From NCBI GenBank assembly GCA_947177415.1, contig CAMWUK010000008.1, positions 1 through 63,596 of the forward strand: a stretch of DNA of 63,596 bases, written 5' to 3'. This stretch comes from an uncultured Clostridiaceae bacterium (GTDB taxonomy: Bacteria; Bacillota; Clostridia; Lachnospirales; Lachnospiraceae). Each line of letters begins with the position of its first letter. The stretch's first letter is position 1. The notes below the pieces were generated by a model. That model made no database searches. It was not told the DNA's origin and was given only the letters and a program-made list of their open reading frames with translations. Of the stretch, positions 1 through 9,276 are shown in pieces. Made by a program: the position numbers and the translations under genes.

Positions 1-70
1 TTTTCCACGCAGACGACGGCATACTATCTTCCTGAGCGTCTCGTGGGCCCGGAGATCTGTATAAGAGCCA
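1..70. other. Sequencing adapter remnant at contig end
   Basis: Bases from about 6 to 70 read like an error-containing Illumina P7/Nextera adapter. A stretch close to CAGAAGACGGCATACGAGAT is followed by an index-like block, then GTCTCGTGGG and a transposon-end-like TGTATAAGAG(A)CAG. It is technical sequence and should be trimmed. Genome sequence probably starts near base 71, just before the ribosome site of the first gene. Confidence 0.9.
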
Positions 71-93
71 GGAGCTAGAAAGGAGGAGCAGAC

Positions 94-1611
94 GTGGCTA
101 ACAAGCAGAAATCAAATAATTTGCAACCAAAGAAAGAAAAATCCTCTTTGGTGCGTTTTTCAGGAAATCGTTTCCGTAATGGAAGTTTTAGTGCAACTAT
201 GATTTTAATTGCTATTGCAATTGTAGTAGTTTTGAACTTGATTGTTTCCAAAGTTCCAAGTAAATATAGAGAATTGGATATGAGTGGAAATAAGCTATAT
301 ACATTAGATGATCAGTCAGAGGAATTGTTAAAAAGATTGGATATGGATGTAACCATTTATTTTCTTGGAAATAAGTCTATAGAAGACCGATATCCAGAGC
401 TTTCCAGATTGTTAGGAAATTATGAAGATGGAAGTGACAAAATTAAAATTGTAAGAAAAGATCCAGAGCTTTATCCGAACTTTGGTACAAAATATGAAGC
501 AACCAGTTCTACTGTGTTAATTGTAGAAAGTGAAAAACGTACAAAGTTAATTGATGGTACAGATTTATATACTTTAACTAATCAAGAAGCGGTATATTAT
601 TATGGTGAAGCTGAAAAATATGAGTTTAATGGAGAAAATTTAATTGCAAATGCAGTAAATTATGTAACTACAGATAGTGTTCCAAAGTTATATACTTTAA
701 CAGGTCATGGCGAGACAGAATTTGATGATACTCTTCAGGAATATATTAAAAATTCTAATATTACTTTAGAGGAACTGAGTCTGGCAACTGGTGGAGGCGT
801 ACCAGAAGATGCAAGCTGTATTGCTATCATTGCACCAAAAAGTGATCTAAATGATACAGAAACAAAGGCAGTTTCCAAGTATTTAGAAGCAGGCGGAAAT
901 GCAATGATTTTTGGCAGCGAAACAAATAAAGAATTGCCGAACTTTAATTCATTATTAGAACAATATGGTGTCACTATGGAAGAGGGAATTGTATACGAAG
1001 GGGATGCTAATTATGCGATGACAGATAGTCCTACTTATATTGTTCCAAAAGTAGAGACACATGATGCCAATAGTATTGTGAATGAAAATAATGGATATAT
1101 TTTAATGACGGATGCAAAGAGTATTGCAGAAACAGAAAATCATAAAGATAACATTTCAGTAACCACTTTATTCTCTACAACAGAATCTTCTTACCGTAAG
1201 GAAAATGCGGCAGATAGCAAAAGTGTTGGAAAAGAAAAGGGAGATGCAGAAGGTCCGTTTGCTCTTGGTGTAGCAATTACAGTAACAGAGGGGACAGAAG
1301 GAGAGACAGAAGAAGAAACAGAGAGTACAGCAGAACCAAAAACAAAATTAGTGGTTTACGGAAGTACTTCTTTAATCTCACAGAATATTTACATGCAATT
1401 TTCTTATAATGTTGCAGAGGTATTAAGCTCTCTTGGATGGATGTGTGATACAGAGGATAGTATTGCTATTGCAGGTAAGAGTATCAGTTCAGAAGCTTTG
1501 ACATTGACAGAAGGAGATGTGAATAAGTGGATGTCTGTTTACTTAATTATGATTCCAGCGATTACCATTGCAGCAGGTATTTTTGTAACTATAAGAAGAA
1601 ACAGAAAGTAG
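94..1611 (+). CDS. GldG-like ABC transport auxiliary protein
   Basis: A 505-residue membrane-anchored protein resembling the GldG / 'ABC-type uncharacterized transport system' family, which works with an ABC-2 ATPase and permease. One hydrophobic segment lies near residues 33-51 and a second at the extreme C-terminus (about 481-499), followed by a basic RRNRK tail, so the large middle part should be outside the cell. The middle carries the family pattern of a ThuA/GATase-like fold, with LYTLTGHGE near residue 200 and an acidic Thr/Glu-rich stretch near 410-425. The start is GTG at 94, chosen because AGGAGG lies at 81-86. The DUF4340 gene follows after 24 bases, as is usual in this operon type. 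The ATPase and permease genes are presumably upstream, beyond the contig end. The transported substrate cannot be told from the sequence. Confidence 0.75.
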   Translation: MANKQKSNNLQPKKEKSSLVRFSGNRFRNGSFSATMILIAIAIVVVLNLIVSKVPSKYRELDMSGNKLYTLDDQSEELLKRLDMDVTIYFLGNKSIEDRYPELSRLLGNYEDGSDKIKIVRKDPELYPNFGTKYEATSSTVLIVESEKRTKLIDGTDLYTLTNQEAVYYYGEAEKYEFNGENLIANAVNYVTTDSVPKLYTLTGHGETEFDDTLQEYIKNSNITLEELSLATGGGVPEDASCIAIIAPKSDLNDTETKAVSKYLEAGGNAMIFGSETNKELPNFNSLLEQYGVTMEEGIVYEGDANYAMTDSPTYIVPKVETHDANSIVNENNGYILMTDAKSIAETENHKDNISVTTLFSTTESSYRKENAADSKSVGKEKGDAEGPFALGVAITVTEGTEGETEEETESTAEPKTKLVVYGSTSLISQNIYMQFSYNVAEVLSSLGWMCDTEDSIAIAGKSISSEALTLTEGDVNKWMSVYLIMIPAITIAAGIFVTIRRNRK

Positions 1612-1635
1612 TAACATGGGAGGCCGGCTGAGTTT

Positions 1636-2712
1636 ATGAAAAAAAAGAAACAGATAAAAACATTAATAATTACCTTATTGGCATTAATTTTGCTGGTGGG
1701 TGGATATGTTGCTATGACCTTACTGATGCCAGAGGAAGAGGAAACGGAAGAAACCGAGGAAGATGAAGTAGTGCATACCATAGAAGAGGATACCATTAAT
1801 AAAATTACTTATACAAATGAGAATGGTACGATTGAATTAGTTCTTAATAATGAGAAATGGTCTTCGCCTACAGATAAGAATTGTCCGGTAAATAAATATA
1901 CCGTAGACTCTATGGTGTCTGCCCTGAAGGAAGTAAAAGCTTCCAGAACTATTGAGAAAGAAGAGGTAAACAAAGAAGAATTTGGACTGGATAAACCTTC
2001 TTTGGTAGTAGACTTTACTCAAAAGGACGGCACAAAGACGACTTATACATTAGGTACATTGAATAGTGTGGTAAGTAAGTATTATTTTCAGGTATCAGGA
2101 GACGAAAAAGTGTACTTAATAGATACTACTATGTATAATTCTTTTGACTATGACTTATTACAACTGGCAGAGGTAGAAGAGTATCCATCTATGGGAGGAC
2201 AGGATATTGCTGAATATACCTTGACTATGGATGGCAAGACCTTGTACTTTGTGGATTCTAAGGATGCTGCACATAAAAAGAATGAGGAAGAGATCCCAGA
2301 ATGTGTCTGGAAGTATGGAACAAATAAAAATAGTCTCAAAAAGATGGATGCAGATTTAGCAAGTGATGTGTTGCAAGCAATTATGGGACTGACAAATGCG
2401 GAATGTGTTACTTATAATCTGACAGACAAAGATTTAAAAAAGTGTGGTCTGGATAAGCCGAAGATGTCACTGACTGTTCATTATACCAAAATGGATCAGG
2501 CAGAGGAAGATGAGGAAGAAGTAACAGATACAGATGATGCGAAGGAAGAGAAAAAAGAAGCAGAAATTATTGATTGTGAATTTACAGTTAACTTTGGAGA
2601 TACGGATTCAGATAGTGGGGAATACTATGTGCAGATGGAAGGCTCTAAGGCTATCTATACCATGAATGTATCTGGTGTAAATACCTTAATGAGTGTCTTT
2701 AATGAGAAATAA
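1636..2712 (+). CDS. DUF4340 domain protein
   Basis: A 358-residue protein with an N-terminal membrane anchor (about residues 8-30), an acidic Glu/Thr-rich spacer, and an extracytoplasmic repeat region typical of DUF4340 (for example the EEFGLDKPSLVVDF and KKCGLDKPKMSLTV segments near 115 and 270, two copies of the same repeat unit). DUF4340 proteins are regularly encoded next to GldG-like proteins, as here, and are thought to be accessory subunits of that ABC system. It is co-transcribed with the preceding gene (24 base gap, GGGAGG just upstream of the ATG). The biochemical role is unknown. Confidence 0.75.
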   Translation: MKKKKQIKTLIITLLALILLVGGYVAMTLLMPEEEETEETEEDEVVHTIEEDTINKITYTNENGTIELVLNNEKWSSPTDKNCPVNKYTVDSMVSALKEVKASRTIEKEEVNKEEFGLDKPSLVVDFTQKDGTKTTYTLGTLNSVVSKYYFQVSGDEKVYLIDTTMYNSFDYDLLQLAEVEEYPSMGGQDIAEYTLTMDGKTLYFVDSKDAAHKKNEEEIPECVWKYGTNKNSLKKMDADLASDVLQAIMGLTNAECVTYNLTDKDLKKCGLDKPKMSLTVHYTKMDQAEEDEEEVTDTDDAKEEKKEAEIIDCEFTVNFGDTDSDSGEYYVQMEGSKAIYTMNVSGVNTLMSVFNEK

Positions 2713-2716
2713 TTGA

Positions 2717-2742
2717 TAACTGTTCAGAACCATGAATAGTTA
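2717..2742. repeat. Palindromic core element A (bare form)
   Basis: TAACTGTTCA - gaacca - TGAATAGTTA, a 10 bp inverted repeat with one mismatch and a 6-base loop, placed 4 bases after the DUF4340 stop. It is the minimal form of a palindrome family found throughout the window. No T-run follows, so it is not a canonical terminator. Confidence 0.8.
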
Positions 2743-2768
2743 CAATAATTGTTACTAATTTGAAAATG

Positions 2769-2828
2769 GGATTGATTTTGTATACAGGCATCATAAGAAA
2801 GTATGTTGTCATAAGACAGAATCAATCC
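2769..2828 (+). terminator. Long hairpin after the DUF4340 gene
   Basis: GGATTGATTTTGT (2769-2781) pairs with ACAGAATCAATCC (2816-2828) over 13 bp including one G-T pair. The loop region contains a second weak stem. The T-run after it is poor, so it may act as a terminator or processing hairpin for the upstream operon. Confidence 0.45.
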
Positions 2829-2906
2829 TGTTCTATTATATAAGTGGAAATAAAGATATAAGTGTGGTATACTTAGAATAAGTGTAGAAAAGAAATGGGG
2901 GACAAT

Positions 2907-4520
2907 ATGAAAACAAGATTATTTCGTGTAATAGCAGTTATACTAATGCTACAGCTTGTTTGCCAGAACTGGTTAGGGATACAGTGGACAGATACCAATG
3001 ACAGGAATGTGAATATTCTGGCAAAAGCAGAAGAGACAGACTCTTTGGAACCCAAGGCACAGAAAGTTACCATAAGGAAAAGAAAGATGACAGGAACAGT
3101 GGAAACCTTTATGGCAAGTTCTTCTGCAGCACAAAGTACAGTTAAGACGAAAACTGCATTTATGAAAAAATTACATAACTATATGAATGCAAGAAAAACA
3201 AGATTTTCAATTATATTTAAAGGAAATTACCGCAAAATATATAATGGTGGAGATATTGAAAAAATGTTTGCCCAAGCTTGGGATATTGATGATAAAAAGC
3301 ATAGCAATGATTTTGATTATCTGCACTGGACTATTGCATCCTATGGATTTTCTATTGATTACTATTCGAATAATAAGTCAGTGTTTAGTTTTAAGATGAG
3401 TTATAGGGAGAGTGCAAGCCAGTTAAAGAAAGTGAATACTAAAGTGAAGAAGGTACTTGCATCTTTGAAACTGAATAAAAAAAGCAGGGTGGAGAAGATC
3501 CGTGCCATACACGATTATATTGCAAAGACGGTACAATATGATCATTCTTTGAAGAATTTTACAGCATACGCTGGACTTGTTCATAGCAACCATAGGACAG
3601 TTTGTCAAGGATATGCACTTCTTTTTTATAAGATGTGTATAGATGCAGGGATTCCTTGCAGAATTGTAACAGGGTGGGCAGGAACCCCTCACGCTTGGAA
3701 TATTGTAAAATTAAGTGGAAAGTGGTATTATGTGGATGTAACTTGGGATGATACAGATAACACATATAAGCCGTATACTTATGATTACTTTCTGATTGGT
3801 TCCAATAAAATGAATTGGAATCACTCATTAGATAGTGATTATAAAACGGCTTCCTTTAAGAAACGATATCCAATTAGCACTACCAACTATAAATGGAGTT
3901 TGCCAACAGCAACACCAGTGCCAACCATGAAACCAACAACAACACCAATTATTACCAAGAAGCCAGTAACAACACCACCAGTAACAAAAACACCACTAGT
4001 AACTGGAACACCAAAGATAACAACAACACCAATTGTAATAAAAACACCAGTTGCAGCAGAGGATAATTCTAACCGTATTAGTTATATTAAAGAGGCATCC
4101 ACTGCATTGAAAAATAATTGGAAATATGATGATGCTACGAAGAAGAATCAATACATCTATGATTGTTATTTAACAACTTTTGAGAAAATTATTTTACAGT
4201 TGACAGAAGAAACATTTATCAAGTTAAAAGCTGGTATTCTAAAAAATGATATTTATTCTTCTATGGATGTTTATTGGTATGAAAATTTGACTTTACCAGC
4301 AAAGGAATATTTGCAGGGAAGTGAATTTACAACAGATACAGAACGTATATTTCAAAATGCGTATACAAAAGCAGAGATAGAAAAAATGACAGAAGATGAG
4401 AAATTAAAGAATATGGAAAACTGTGGTAATGTAGCTTTTATAGAAAAGTATAAAACATTATATAATCAGGTAGCAGAAGAGTTGATAAATACGATAGTTA
4501 TTATGTTGGAAAAGGAGTAA
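2907..4520 (+). CDS. Secreted transglutaminase-like protein
   Basis: A 537-residue exported protein. The start is taken at the second ATG (2907) because GGGGGA lies just before it and because MKTRLFRVIAVILMLQLVCQ then forms a clean signal peptide. The transglutaminase-like/peptidase fold spans about residues 190-300 and shows all three catalytic positions: Cys in RTVCQGYA, His in TPHAWNIV and Asp in YYVDVTWDD. A Thr/Pro linker (about 330-380) joins it to a helical C-terminal region of unknown function. Bacterial proteins of this kind act as cell-wall proteases or cross-linkers; the substrate is unknown. The gene ends 4 bases before the pullulanase gene, so the two are probably co-transcribed although one is secreted and the other cytoplasmic. 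Confidence 0.8.
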   Translation: MKTRLFRVIAVILMLQLVCQNWLGIQWTDTNDRNVNILAKAEETDSLEPKAQKVTIRKRKMTGTVETFMASSSAAQSTVKTKTAFMKKLHNYMNARKTRFSIIFKGNYRKIYNGGDIEKMFAQAWDIDDKKHSNDFDYLHWTIASYGFSIDYYSNNKSVFSFKMSYRESASQLKKVNTKVKKVLASLKLNKKSRVEKIRAIHDYIAKTVQYDHSLKNFTAYAGLVHSNHRTVCQGYALLFYKMCIDAGIPCRIVTGWAGTPHAWNIVKLSGKWYYVDVTWDDTDNTYKPYTYDYFLIGSNKMNWNHSLDSDYKTASFKKRYPISTTNYKWSLPTATPVPTMKPTTTPIITKKPVTTPPVTKTPLVTGTPKITTTPIVIKTPVAAEDNSNRISYIKEASTALKNNWKYDDATKKNQYIYDCYLTTFEKIILQLTEETFIKLKAGILKNDIYSSMDVYWYENLTLPAKEYLQGSEFTTDTERIFQNAYTKAEIEKMTEDEKLKNMENCGNVAFIEKYKTLYNQVAEELINTIVIMLEKE

Positions 4521-4524
4521 AAAA

Positions 4525-6450
4525 ATGGATGTTAATAAAATGGATGAGTTGTATTACTATGATGGAAAAGATTTAGGCTGCACTTACACAAAGGAATATA
4601 CTACCTTTCGTGTATGGGCACCAACTGCAGAGAAAGTCGCTTTGTGTATATACGAAAAGGGGAATGGAGATTGTCTCTTGGAAACTGTCTCTATGGAACC
4701 GGATGTAAAAGGAACTTGGTATAAAAAAGTAGAAAAGGATTTACAAGGACTTTATTATACCTATAAGGTTTCTGTTGAAGGAGAAACAAAGGAGACAATG
4801 GATATTTATGCAAAGGCTGCAGGTGTGAATGGTGAAAGAGCTATGATACTGGACTTCAAAACTACAAATCCTGTAGATTGGGAAAAGGATAAGCCGGTTA
4901 GCTTAGAAAAGAATACAGATGCTATAATATATGAACTTCATGTAAGGGATTTGTCTTCTGATGAATCATCAGGCATTAAGAACCGCTGTACTTTTTTAGG
5001 ATTGGCAGAAACTGGTACTAAGAGTTCAGATGGACTTACTACAGGTATTGACCATATCAAAGAACTTGGTGTTACACATGTGCATTTACTTCCACTTCAT
5101 GACTTTGGCAGTGTGGATGAAACAAAACCGGAAGACAATAAGTTTAACTGGGGATATGATCCAGTAAACTACAGTGTGTTAGAAGGTTCTTATTCCACAG
5201 ATCCTTACCACGGAGAGGTGCGTGTACGGGAGTTTAAAGAGGCAGTTACTGCTTTTCATAAAGCTGGAATAGGTGTTATTATGGATGTAGTTTATAATCA
5301 CACTTACCGTACAAAAGATTCCTATTTTGAAATGACAGTTCCAGGGTATTATTACCGTATGAAAGCTGGAAAGTTTCAGGATGCTTCTCATTGTGGAAAT
5401 GAAACAGCATCAGATCATTTAATGATGCGTAAGTTTATGGTAGATTCTCTTTGTCATTGGGCAAAAGAGTATCACTTAGATGGTTTCCGGTTTGATTTGA
5501 TGGCAATACATGATGTAGATACTATGAATGTTATTGCCAAGGAACTTTATAAGATTAACCCTAATATTATTCTGTATGGTGAAGGCTGGGCAGCAGATAC
5601 TGTGGCACTGCCAGAAGAAAAAACAGCAAAGAAAACAAATGCAAAGAAGATACCAAAGGTTGCGATGTTTAGTGATAATATCAGGGATGGAGTAAAAGGA
5701 CATGTATTCTATGAAGAACAGCCCGGATTTGTAAATGGAAAACCAGGTATGGAAGAAGAAATCAAATTTGCAGTTGTGGGAGCCATTGACCATCCAGAAG
5801 CTGCAAAAGGAAAAGAACCTGGATGGGCAATTCATCCAACCCAAAGTGTGAACTATATTTCGGCTCATGATGATTTAACATTATGGGACAAGTTTGCGAT
5901 TTCCAATCCAAAAGACAGTGTAGAAACACGAAAGGATATGAACCGCTTAGCGGCAGCTATTATTTATACTGCCCAAGGCATACCTTTTATGCAGGCTGGA
6001 GAGGAGATGCTACGCACTAAGCCATCTTTAGAACCAGACAGAGAATATAATAATGATAGCTATAATTCGCCAGACAGCATAAATAGTATAAAATGGAGAC
6101 AGAAGAAAGAATTTTTTACAGAATATCAGTATTACAAAGGTCTTATTGCTTTTCGTAAAGCACATGGAGCACTTCGCATGGCAGATGGAGAACTGGTAAG
6201 AGAGCATCTGCACTTTTTAGATGTCCCAAAGAATGTAGTAGCCTATACGATTAGCAAGCCAGATGAAACAGAGAATCTGGAAAAACTTTGTATTATTTAT
6301 AATAGCAATCAAGAAGAAGTTGAAGTAAATATTCCAGAAGGCGACTGGAATGTCTATATAAATAAAACGCAGGCAGGAACCAAGATTCTGGATAAGATGC
6401 AGGGTGGAACCATTAAAGTTCCTGGAATTAGTGCGTTGGTTCTTGGATAA
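4525..6450 (+). CDS. pulA: Type I pullulanase
   Basis: A 641-residue GH13 enzyme that hydrolyses alpha-1,6 branch points of pullulan, glycogen and limit dextrins. The N-terminal CBM48-like region (about 10-100, TTFRVWAPTAEKVAL) precedes the (beta/alpha)8 catalytic domain. The pullulanase signature NWGYDP starts at residue 208. The nucleophile is Asp324 (DGFRFDLM), the acid/base Glu353 (LYGEGWAAD), and the third carboxylate Asp449 (SAHDDLTLWD). No signal peptide is present, so it is likely intracellular and acts on stored glycogen or imported oligosaccharides. Length is normal for the short intracellular type. Confidence 0.93.
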   Translation: MDVNKMDELYYYDGKDLGCTYTKEYTTFRVWAPTAEKVALCIYEKGNGDCLLETVSMEPDVKGTWYKKVEKDLQGLYYTYKVSVEGETKETMDIYAKAAGVNGERAMILDFKTTNPVDWEKDKPVSLEKNTDAIIYELHVRDLSSDESSGIKNRCTFLGLAETGTKSSDGLTTGIDHIKELGVTHVHLLPLHDFGSVDETKPEDNKFNWGYDPVNYSVLEGSYSTDPYHGEVRVREFKEAVTAFHKAGIGVIMDVVYNHTYRTKDSYFEMTVPGYYYRMKAGKFQDASHCGNETASDHLMMRKFMVDSLCHWAKEYHLDGFRFDLMAIHDVDTMNVIAKELYKINPNIILYGEGWAADTVALPEEKTAKKTNAKKIPKVAMFSDNIRDGVKGHVFYEEQPGFVNGKPGMEEEIKFAVVGAIDHPEAAKGKEPGWAIHPTQSVNYISAHDDLTLWDKFAISNPKDSVETRKDMNRLAAAIIYTAQGIPFMQAGEEMLRTKPSLEPDREYNNDSYNSPDSINSIKWRQKKEFFTEYQYYKGLIAFRKAHGALRMADGELVREHLHFLDVPKNVVAYTISKPDETENLEKLCIIYNSNQEEVEVNIPEGDWNVYINKTQAGTKILDKMQGGTIKVPGISALVLG

Positions 6451-6488
6451 TGCATGAGAGCATTGCCGATTGATGGGTAGGTTTTTAG

Positions 6489-8537
6489 ATGAATAAGATG
6501 AAGATAGATAAAAGATTGAACTGGTATTTACGTTGGCCCCTATATTTATCAATATTATTAATCTGCATGAATTTGATCGTGTATTGTGTAAATACTAGAG
6601 CAGGTGTAATTGTAACAGGCTTTTTAATTATTTATATAATATGTGCATTTGCCTTATTTCTTGCAAGAAAACATAACATTATGGCAGGGTTAATTGGCTA
6701 TGCAAGTGATTATTCCCAAGTTCAGCGGCATCTGATGAGGGAATTAGCAATTCCTTATGCAATGTTGGATAAGGAAGGCCGTTTAATGTGGGGCAATGAT
6801 GAATTTTTAGGTTTAATTGAAGAAGGAAAGTATAGTTGTAAATATATTTGGAATATTTTTCCAGTGATTACGGCAAATACTCTTCCAACAGATATGATGG
6901 ATCAGGAACTGCATATTACATGGCAAAACCGTAATTATAAAATAGTTCTGCGTCGGATCAAAGTAGATGATTTTAGTGAAAAACTGCAAGATACGAAGGT
7001 AGAATCAGAGGATGAAAACGTATTAATTACCTTATATATGCAGGACGAAACAGAGCTTACTGCTTATCAGCAGGAATTAGAAGATTGTAAGCTTATTGTG
7101 GGGTTGCTTTATATTGACAATTATGAAGAAGCATTAGATAACGTAGATGAAGTAAGAGCATCTCTTCTTCTTGCACTCATTGACCGTAAAGTAAATAAAT
7201 ACATGCAGACAATGGATGCTATTGTTAAGAAGCTTGAAAAAGATAAGTATGTGTTTATGTTCAAAAAGAAATATTTAGACCAGCTTGAGAGCAGCAAATT
7301 TTCCCTTTTGGAAGAAGTACGTGCTATTAGCATTGGAAATGAGATGTCACTTACTATAAGTATTGGTCTTGGAATTAGTGATGATGGTTATCTACGAAGC
7401 TATGAATATGCCAGAGCAGCTATGGATTTGGCATTGGGACGTGGAGGAGACCAGGCAGTTGTAAAGGCAGGGGAAAAGCTGACCTATTACGGAGGAAAGA
7501 GTGTCCAGATAGAGAAAAAGACAAGGGTAAAAGCAAGAGTAAAGGCACATGCCCTTCGGGAACTTATGGAAGCAAAAGAGAGAGTTGTGATTATGGGACA
7601 TAAAACAGGGGATGTAGACTGCTTTGGTGCAGCCATAGGCGTTTACCGTATTTCAACGGCTCTTGGCAAAAAGACTCACATTGTCATCAATGAAATTACC
7701 ACATCGGTAAGACCTTTGATACAGCGTTTCCAAACCAATGCAGAATATGAAGATGATATGTTTTTAAACAGTCAGGAGGCTATGGATATCGTAGATTATA
7801 ACACATTACTGGTTATTGTAGATGTACACAGACCAAATCTGACAGAATGTCCGGAACTTTTACAAAAGACAAGACATATCGTGGTTTTAGACCATCATAG
7901 ACAATCAGGAGATGTGGTAGAGAATGCTGTGTTGTCATATATTGAACCTTATGCTTCCTCTGCCTGTGAAATGGTTGCCGAGATTTTACAATATATAGAA
8001 GCTAATCTGAAATTACGACAGGTAGAAGCAGATGCTATGTATGCGGGAATGATAATAGATACCAATAATTTCCTGACAAAAACAGGAGTAAGAACTTTTG
8101 AGGCAGCAGCATTTCTTCGAAGATGTGGTGCAGATATTACCCGGGTACGAAAGATGTTCCGCAGCAGTAATCAGGAATATAGGATCCGGGCAGAGTCTAT
8201 TAGCCGTATGGAGATTTATTTAGAACATTATGCAATTACAGAGTGTAATGCAGATGGAATGGAAAGTCCTACAGTACTTGGTGCCCAGGTAGCCAATGAA
8301 TTGCTAAACATTAGTGAGGTAAAAGCATCCTTTGTTTTGACTCCTTACAATAATATGATATATGTTAGTGCAAGATCTATTGATGAGTTGAATGTCCAAA
8401 TGGTTATGGAAAAACTAGGAGGTGGCGGACACATGAGTGTGGCTGCTACCCAGTTAAAGGATGTAGATATGCCAAGGGCAAAACAGATGATCCGGGATGT
8501 TTTGCTATATATGTATAATGAAGATGAATTAAACTGA
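6489..8537 (+). CDS. gdpP: Cyclic-di-AMP phosphodiesterase GdpP
   Basis: A 682-residue membrane phosphodiesterase that cleaves c-di-AMP to pApA and so controls osmolyte transport and wall stress. Domain order is complete: two N-terminal transmembrane helices (about 13-60), a PAS-like region (about 80-170), a degenerate GGDEF domain (about 175-310) and a DHH/DHHA1 catalytic module. Metal-binding residues visible are His371, Asp375 and Asp377 (MGHKTGDVDCF), Asp445 (VDVHRPN) and Asp468-His469-His470 (LDHHRQS); GGGGHMSVAATQ is the DHHA1 motif. The gdpP-rplI-dnaB order is conserved across Firmicutes, which supports the call. Confidence 0.95.
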   Translation: MNKMKIDKRLNWYLRWPLYLSILLICMNLIVYCVNTRAGVIVTGFLIIYIICAFALFLARKHNIMAGLIGYASDYSQVQRHLMRELAIPYAMLDKEGRLMWGNDEFLGLIEEGKYSCKYIWNIFPVITANTLPTDMMDQELHITWQNRNYKIVLRRIKVDDFSEKLQDTKVESEDENVLITLYMQDETELTAYQQELEDCKLIVGLLYIDNYEEALDNVDEVRASLLLALIDRKVNKYMQTMDAIVKKLEKDKYVFMFKKKYLDQLESSKFSLLEEVRAISIGNEMSLTISIGLGISDDGYLRSYEYARAAMDLALGRGGDQAVVKAGEKLTYYGGKSVQIEKKTRVKARVKAHALRELMEAKERVVIMGHKTGDVDCFGAAIGVYRISTALGKKTHIVINEITTSVRPLIQRFQTNAEYEDDMFLNSQEAMDIVDYNTLLVIVDVHRPNLTECPELLQKTRHIVVLDHHRQSGDVVENAVLSYIEPYASSACEMVAEILQYIEANLKLRQVEADAMYAGMIIDTNNFLTKTGVRTFEAAAFLRRCGADITRVRKMFRSSNQEYRIRAESISRMEIYLEHYAITECNADGMESPTVLGAQVANELLNISEVKASFVLTPYNNMIYVSARSIDELNVQMVMEKLGGGGHMSVAATQLKDVDMPRAKQMIRDVLLYMYNEDELN

Positions 8538-8540
8538 GAA

Positions 8541-8675
8541 GTAACTATTCAGGTAGAAACACGCATTTACTGCGTGTTTCGTAAGAAAAAGTAAATTTCG
8601 CAATGTTTAAGCCCCTTCGCCGAAGGCGAATTATAATGGGCTTAAACGTAACTGTGCATGATTCTGAACAGTTGC
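8541..8675. repeat. Nested palindromic element B
   Basis: A 135-base compound element between gdpP and rplI. The outer arms GTAACTATTCAG (8541-8552) and CTGAACAGTTGC (8664-8675) pair at 10 of 12 positions. Inside are a hairpin GAAACACGCA/TGCGTGTTTC (8556-8580) and a stem GTTTAAGCCC/GGGCTTAAAC (8605-8614 and 8638-8647) enclosing CCTTCG/CGAAGG. The same modules occur in reverse order and strand at 17816-17950. Confidence 0.88.
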
Positions 8676-8708
8676 ACTAAGAATAAGATAAAAGGAAGGT
8701 TAAGAGCA

Positions 8709-9161
8709 ATGAAAGTAATTTTATTAGAAGATGTAAAGTCAGTAGGAAAAAAGGGCGAAGTAGTAGAGGTAAATGATGGATATGCAAGAAATTGCCTATT
8801 GAAGAAAAAAGTAGGCATAGAAGCAACACCAAAAGCATTGAATGATTTAAAATTGAAAAATGCCAATGATGAAAAGATCCGCCAGCAGATTTTAGAGGAT
8901 GCAAAGAAATTTGCGAAAGAACTAGAAGAGGAAGATAAGATAATTGAAGTAAAATTAAAATCTGGTAAAGATGGAAGGACATTTGGTTCTGTTTCTGCAA
9001 AAGAAGTTTCGGAAGCTGCAAAGAAACAGTATGGATATGAACTGGATAAGAAAAAAATGCAGTTACCAGAAGCAATTAAAACTCTTGGAACATATAAAGT
9101 GCCAATTCGTCTGCATCAGCAGGTAACAGCAGAATTGACAGTAAAAGTGGTAGAAATGTAA
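8709..9161 (+). CDS. rplI: 50S ribosomal protein bL9
   Basis: A 150-residue protein of the large ribosomal subunit that binds 23S rRNA near the L1 stalk. The N-terminal signature [20 protein letters not shown] and the glycine/asparagine-rich NDGYARN segment are typical, followed by the long connecting helix (about 40-75) and the C-terminal RNA-binding domain ([12 protein letters not shown]). An in-frame start 51 bases upstream (8658) is rejected because bL9 always begins at MKVILL and because AAGGAAGG lies at 8692-8699. Confidence 0.97.
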   Translation: MKVILLEDVKSVGKKGEVVEVNDGYARNCLLKKKVGIEATPKALNDLKLKNANDEKIRQQILEDAKKFAKELEEEDKIIEVKLKSGKDGRTFGSVSAKEVSEAAKKQYGYELDKKKMQLPEAIKTLGTYKVPIRLHQQVTAELTVKVVEM

Positions 9162-9205
9162 GTTACAAAACCGGCATGCCGCCTTTAGCGGCTCCACCAT
9201 GAATG

Positions 9206-9243
9206 AAAGGAGTTATATGATGAAGGTCAATAACTCCTTTTTC
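9206..9243 (+). terminator. Intrinsic terminator after rplI
   Basis: AAAGGAGTTAT (9206-9216) pairs perfectly with ATAACTCCTTT (9230-9240), with 13 bases between, and runs into a short T-tract. It separates rplI from dnaB. Confidence 0.8.
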
Positions 9244-9276
9244 GTTCTAAGATAGGGAATATTGAGGAGAAGGATT

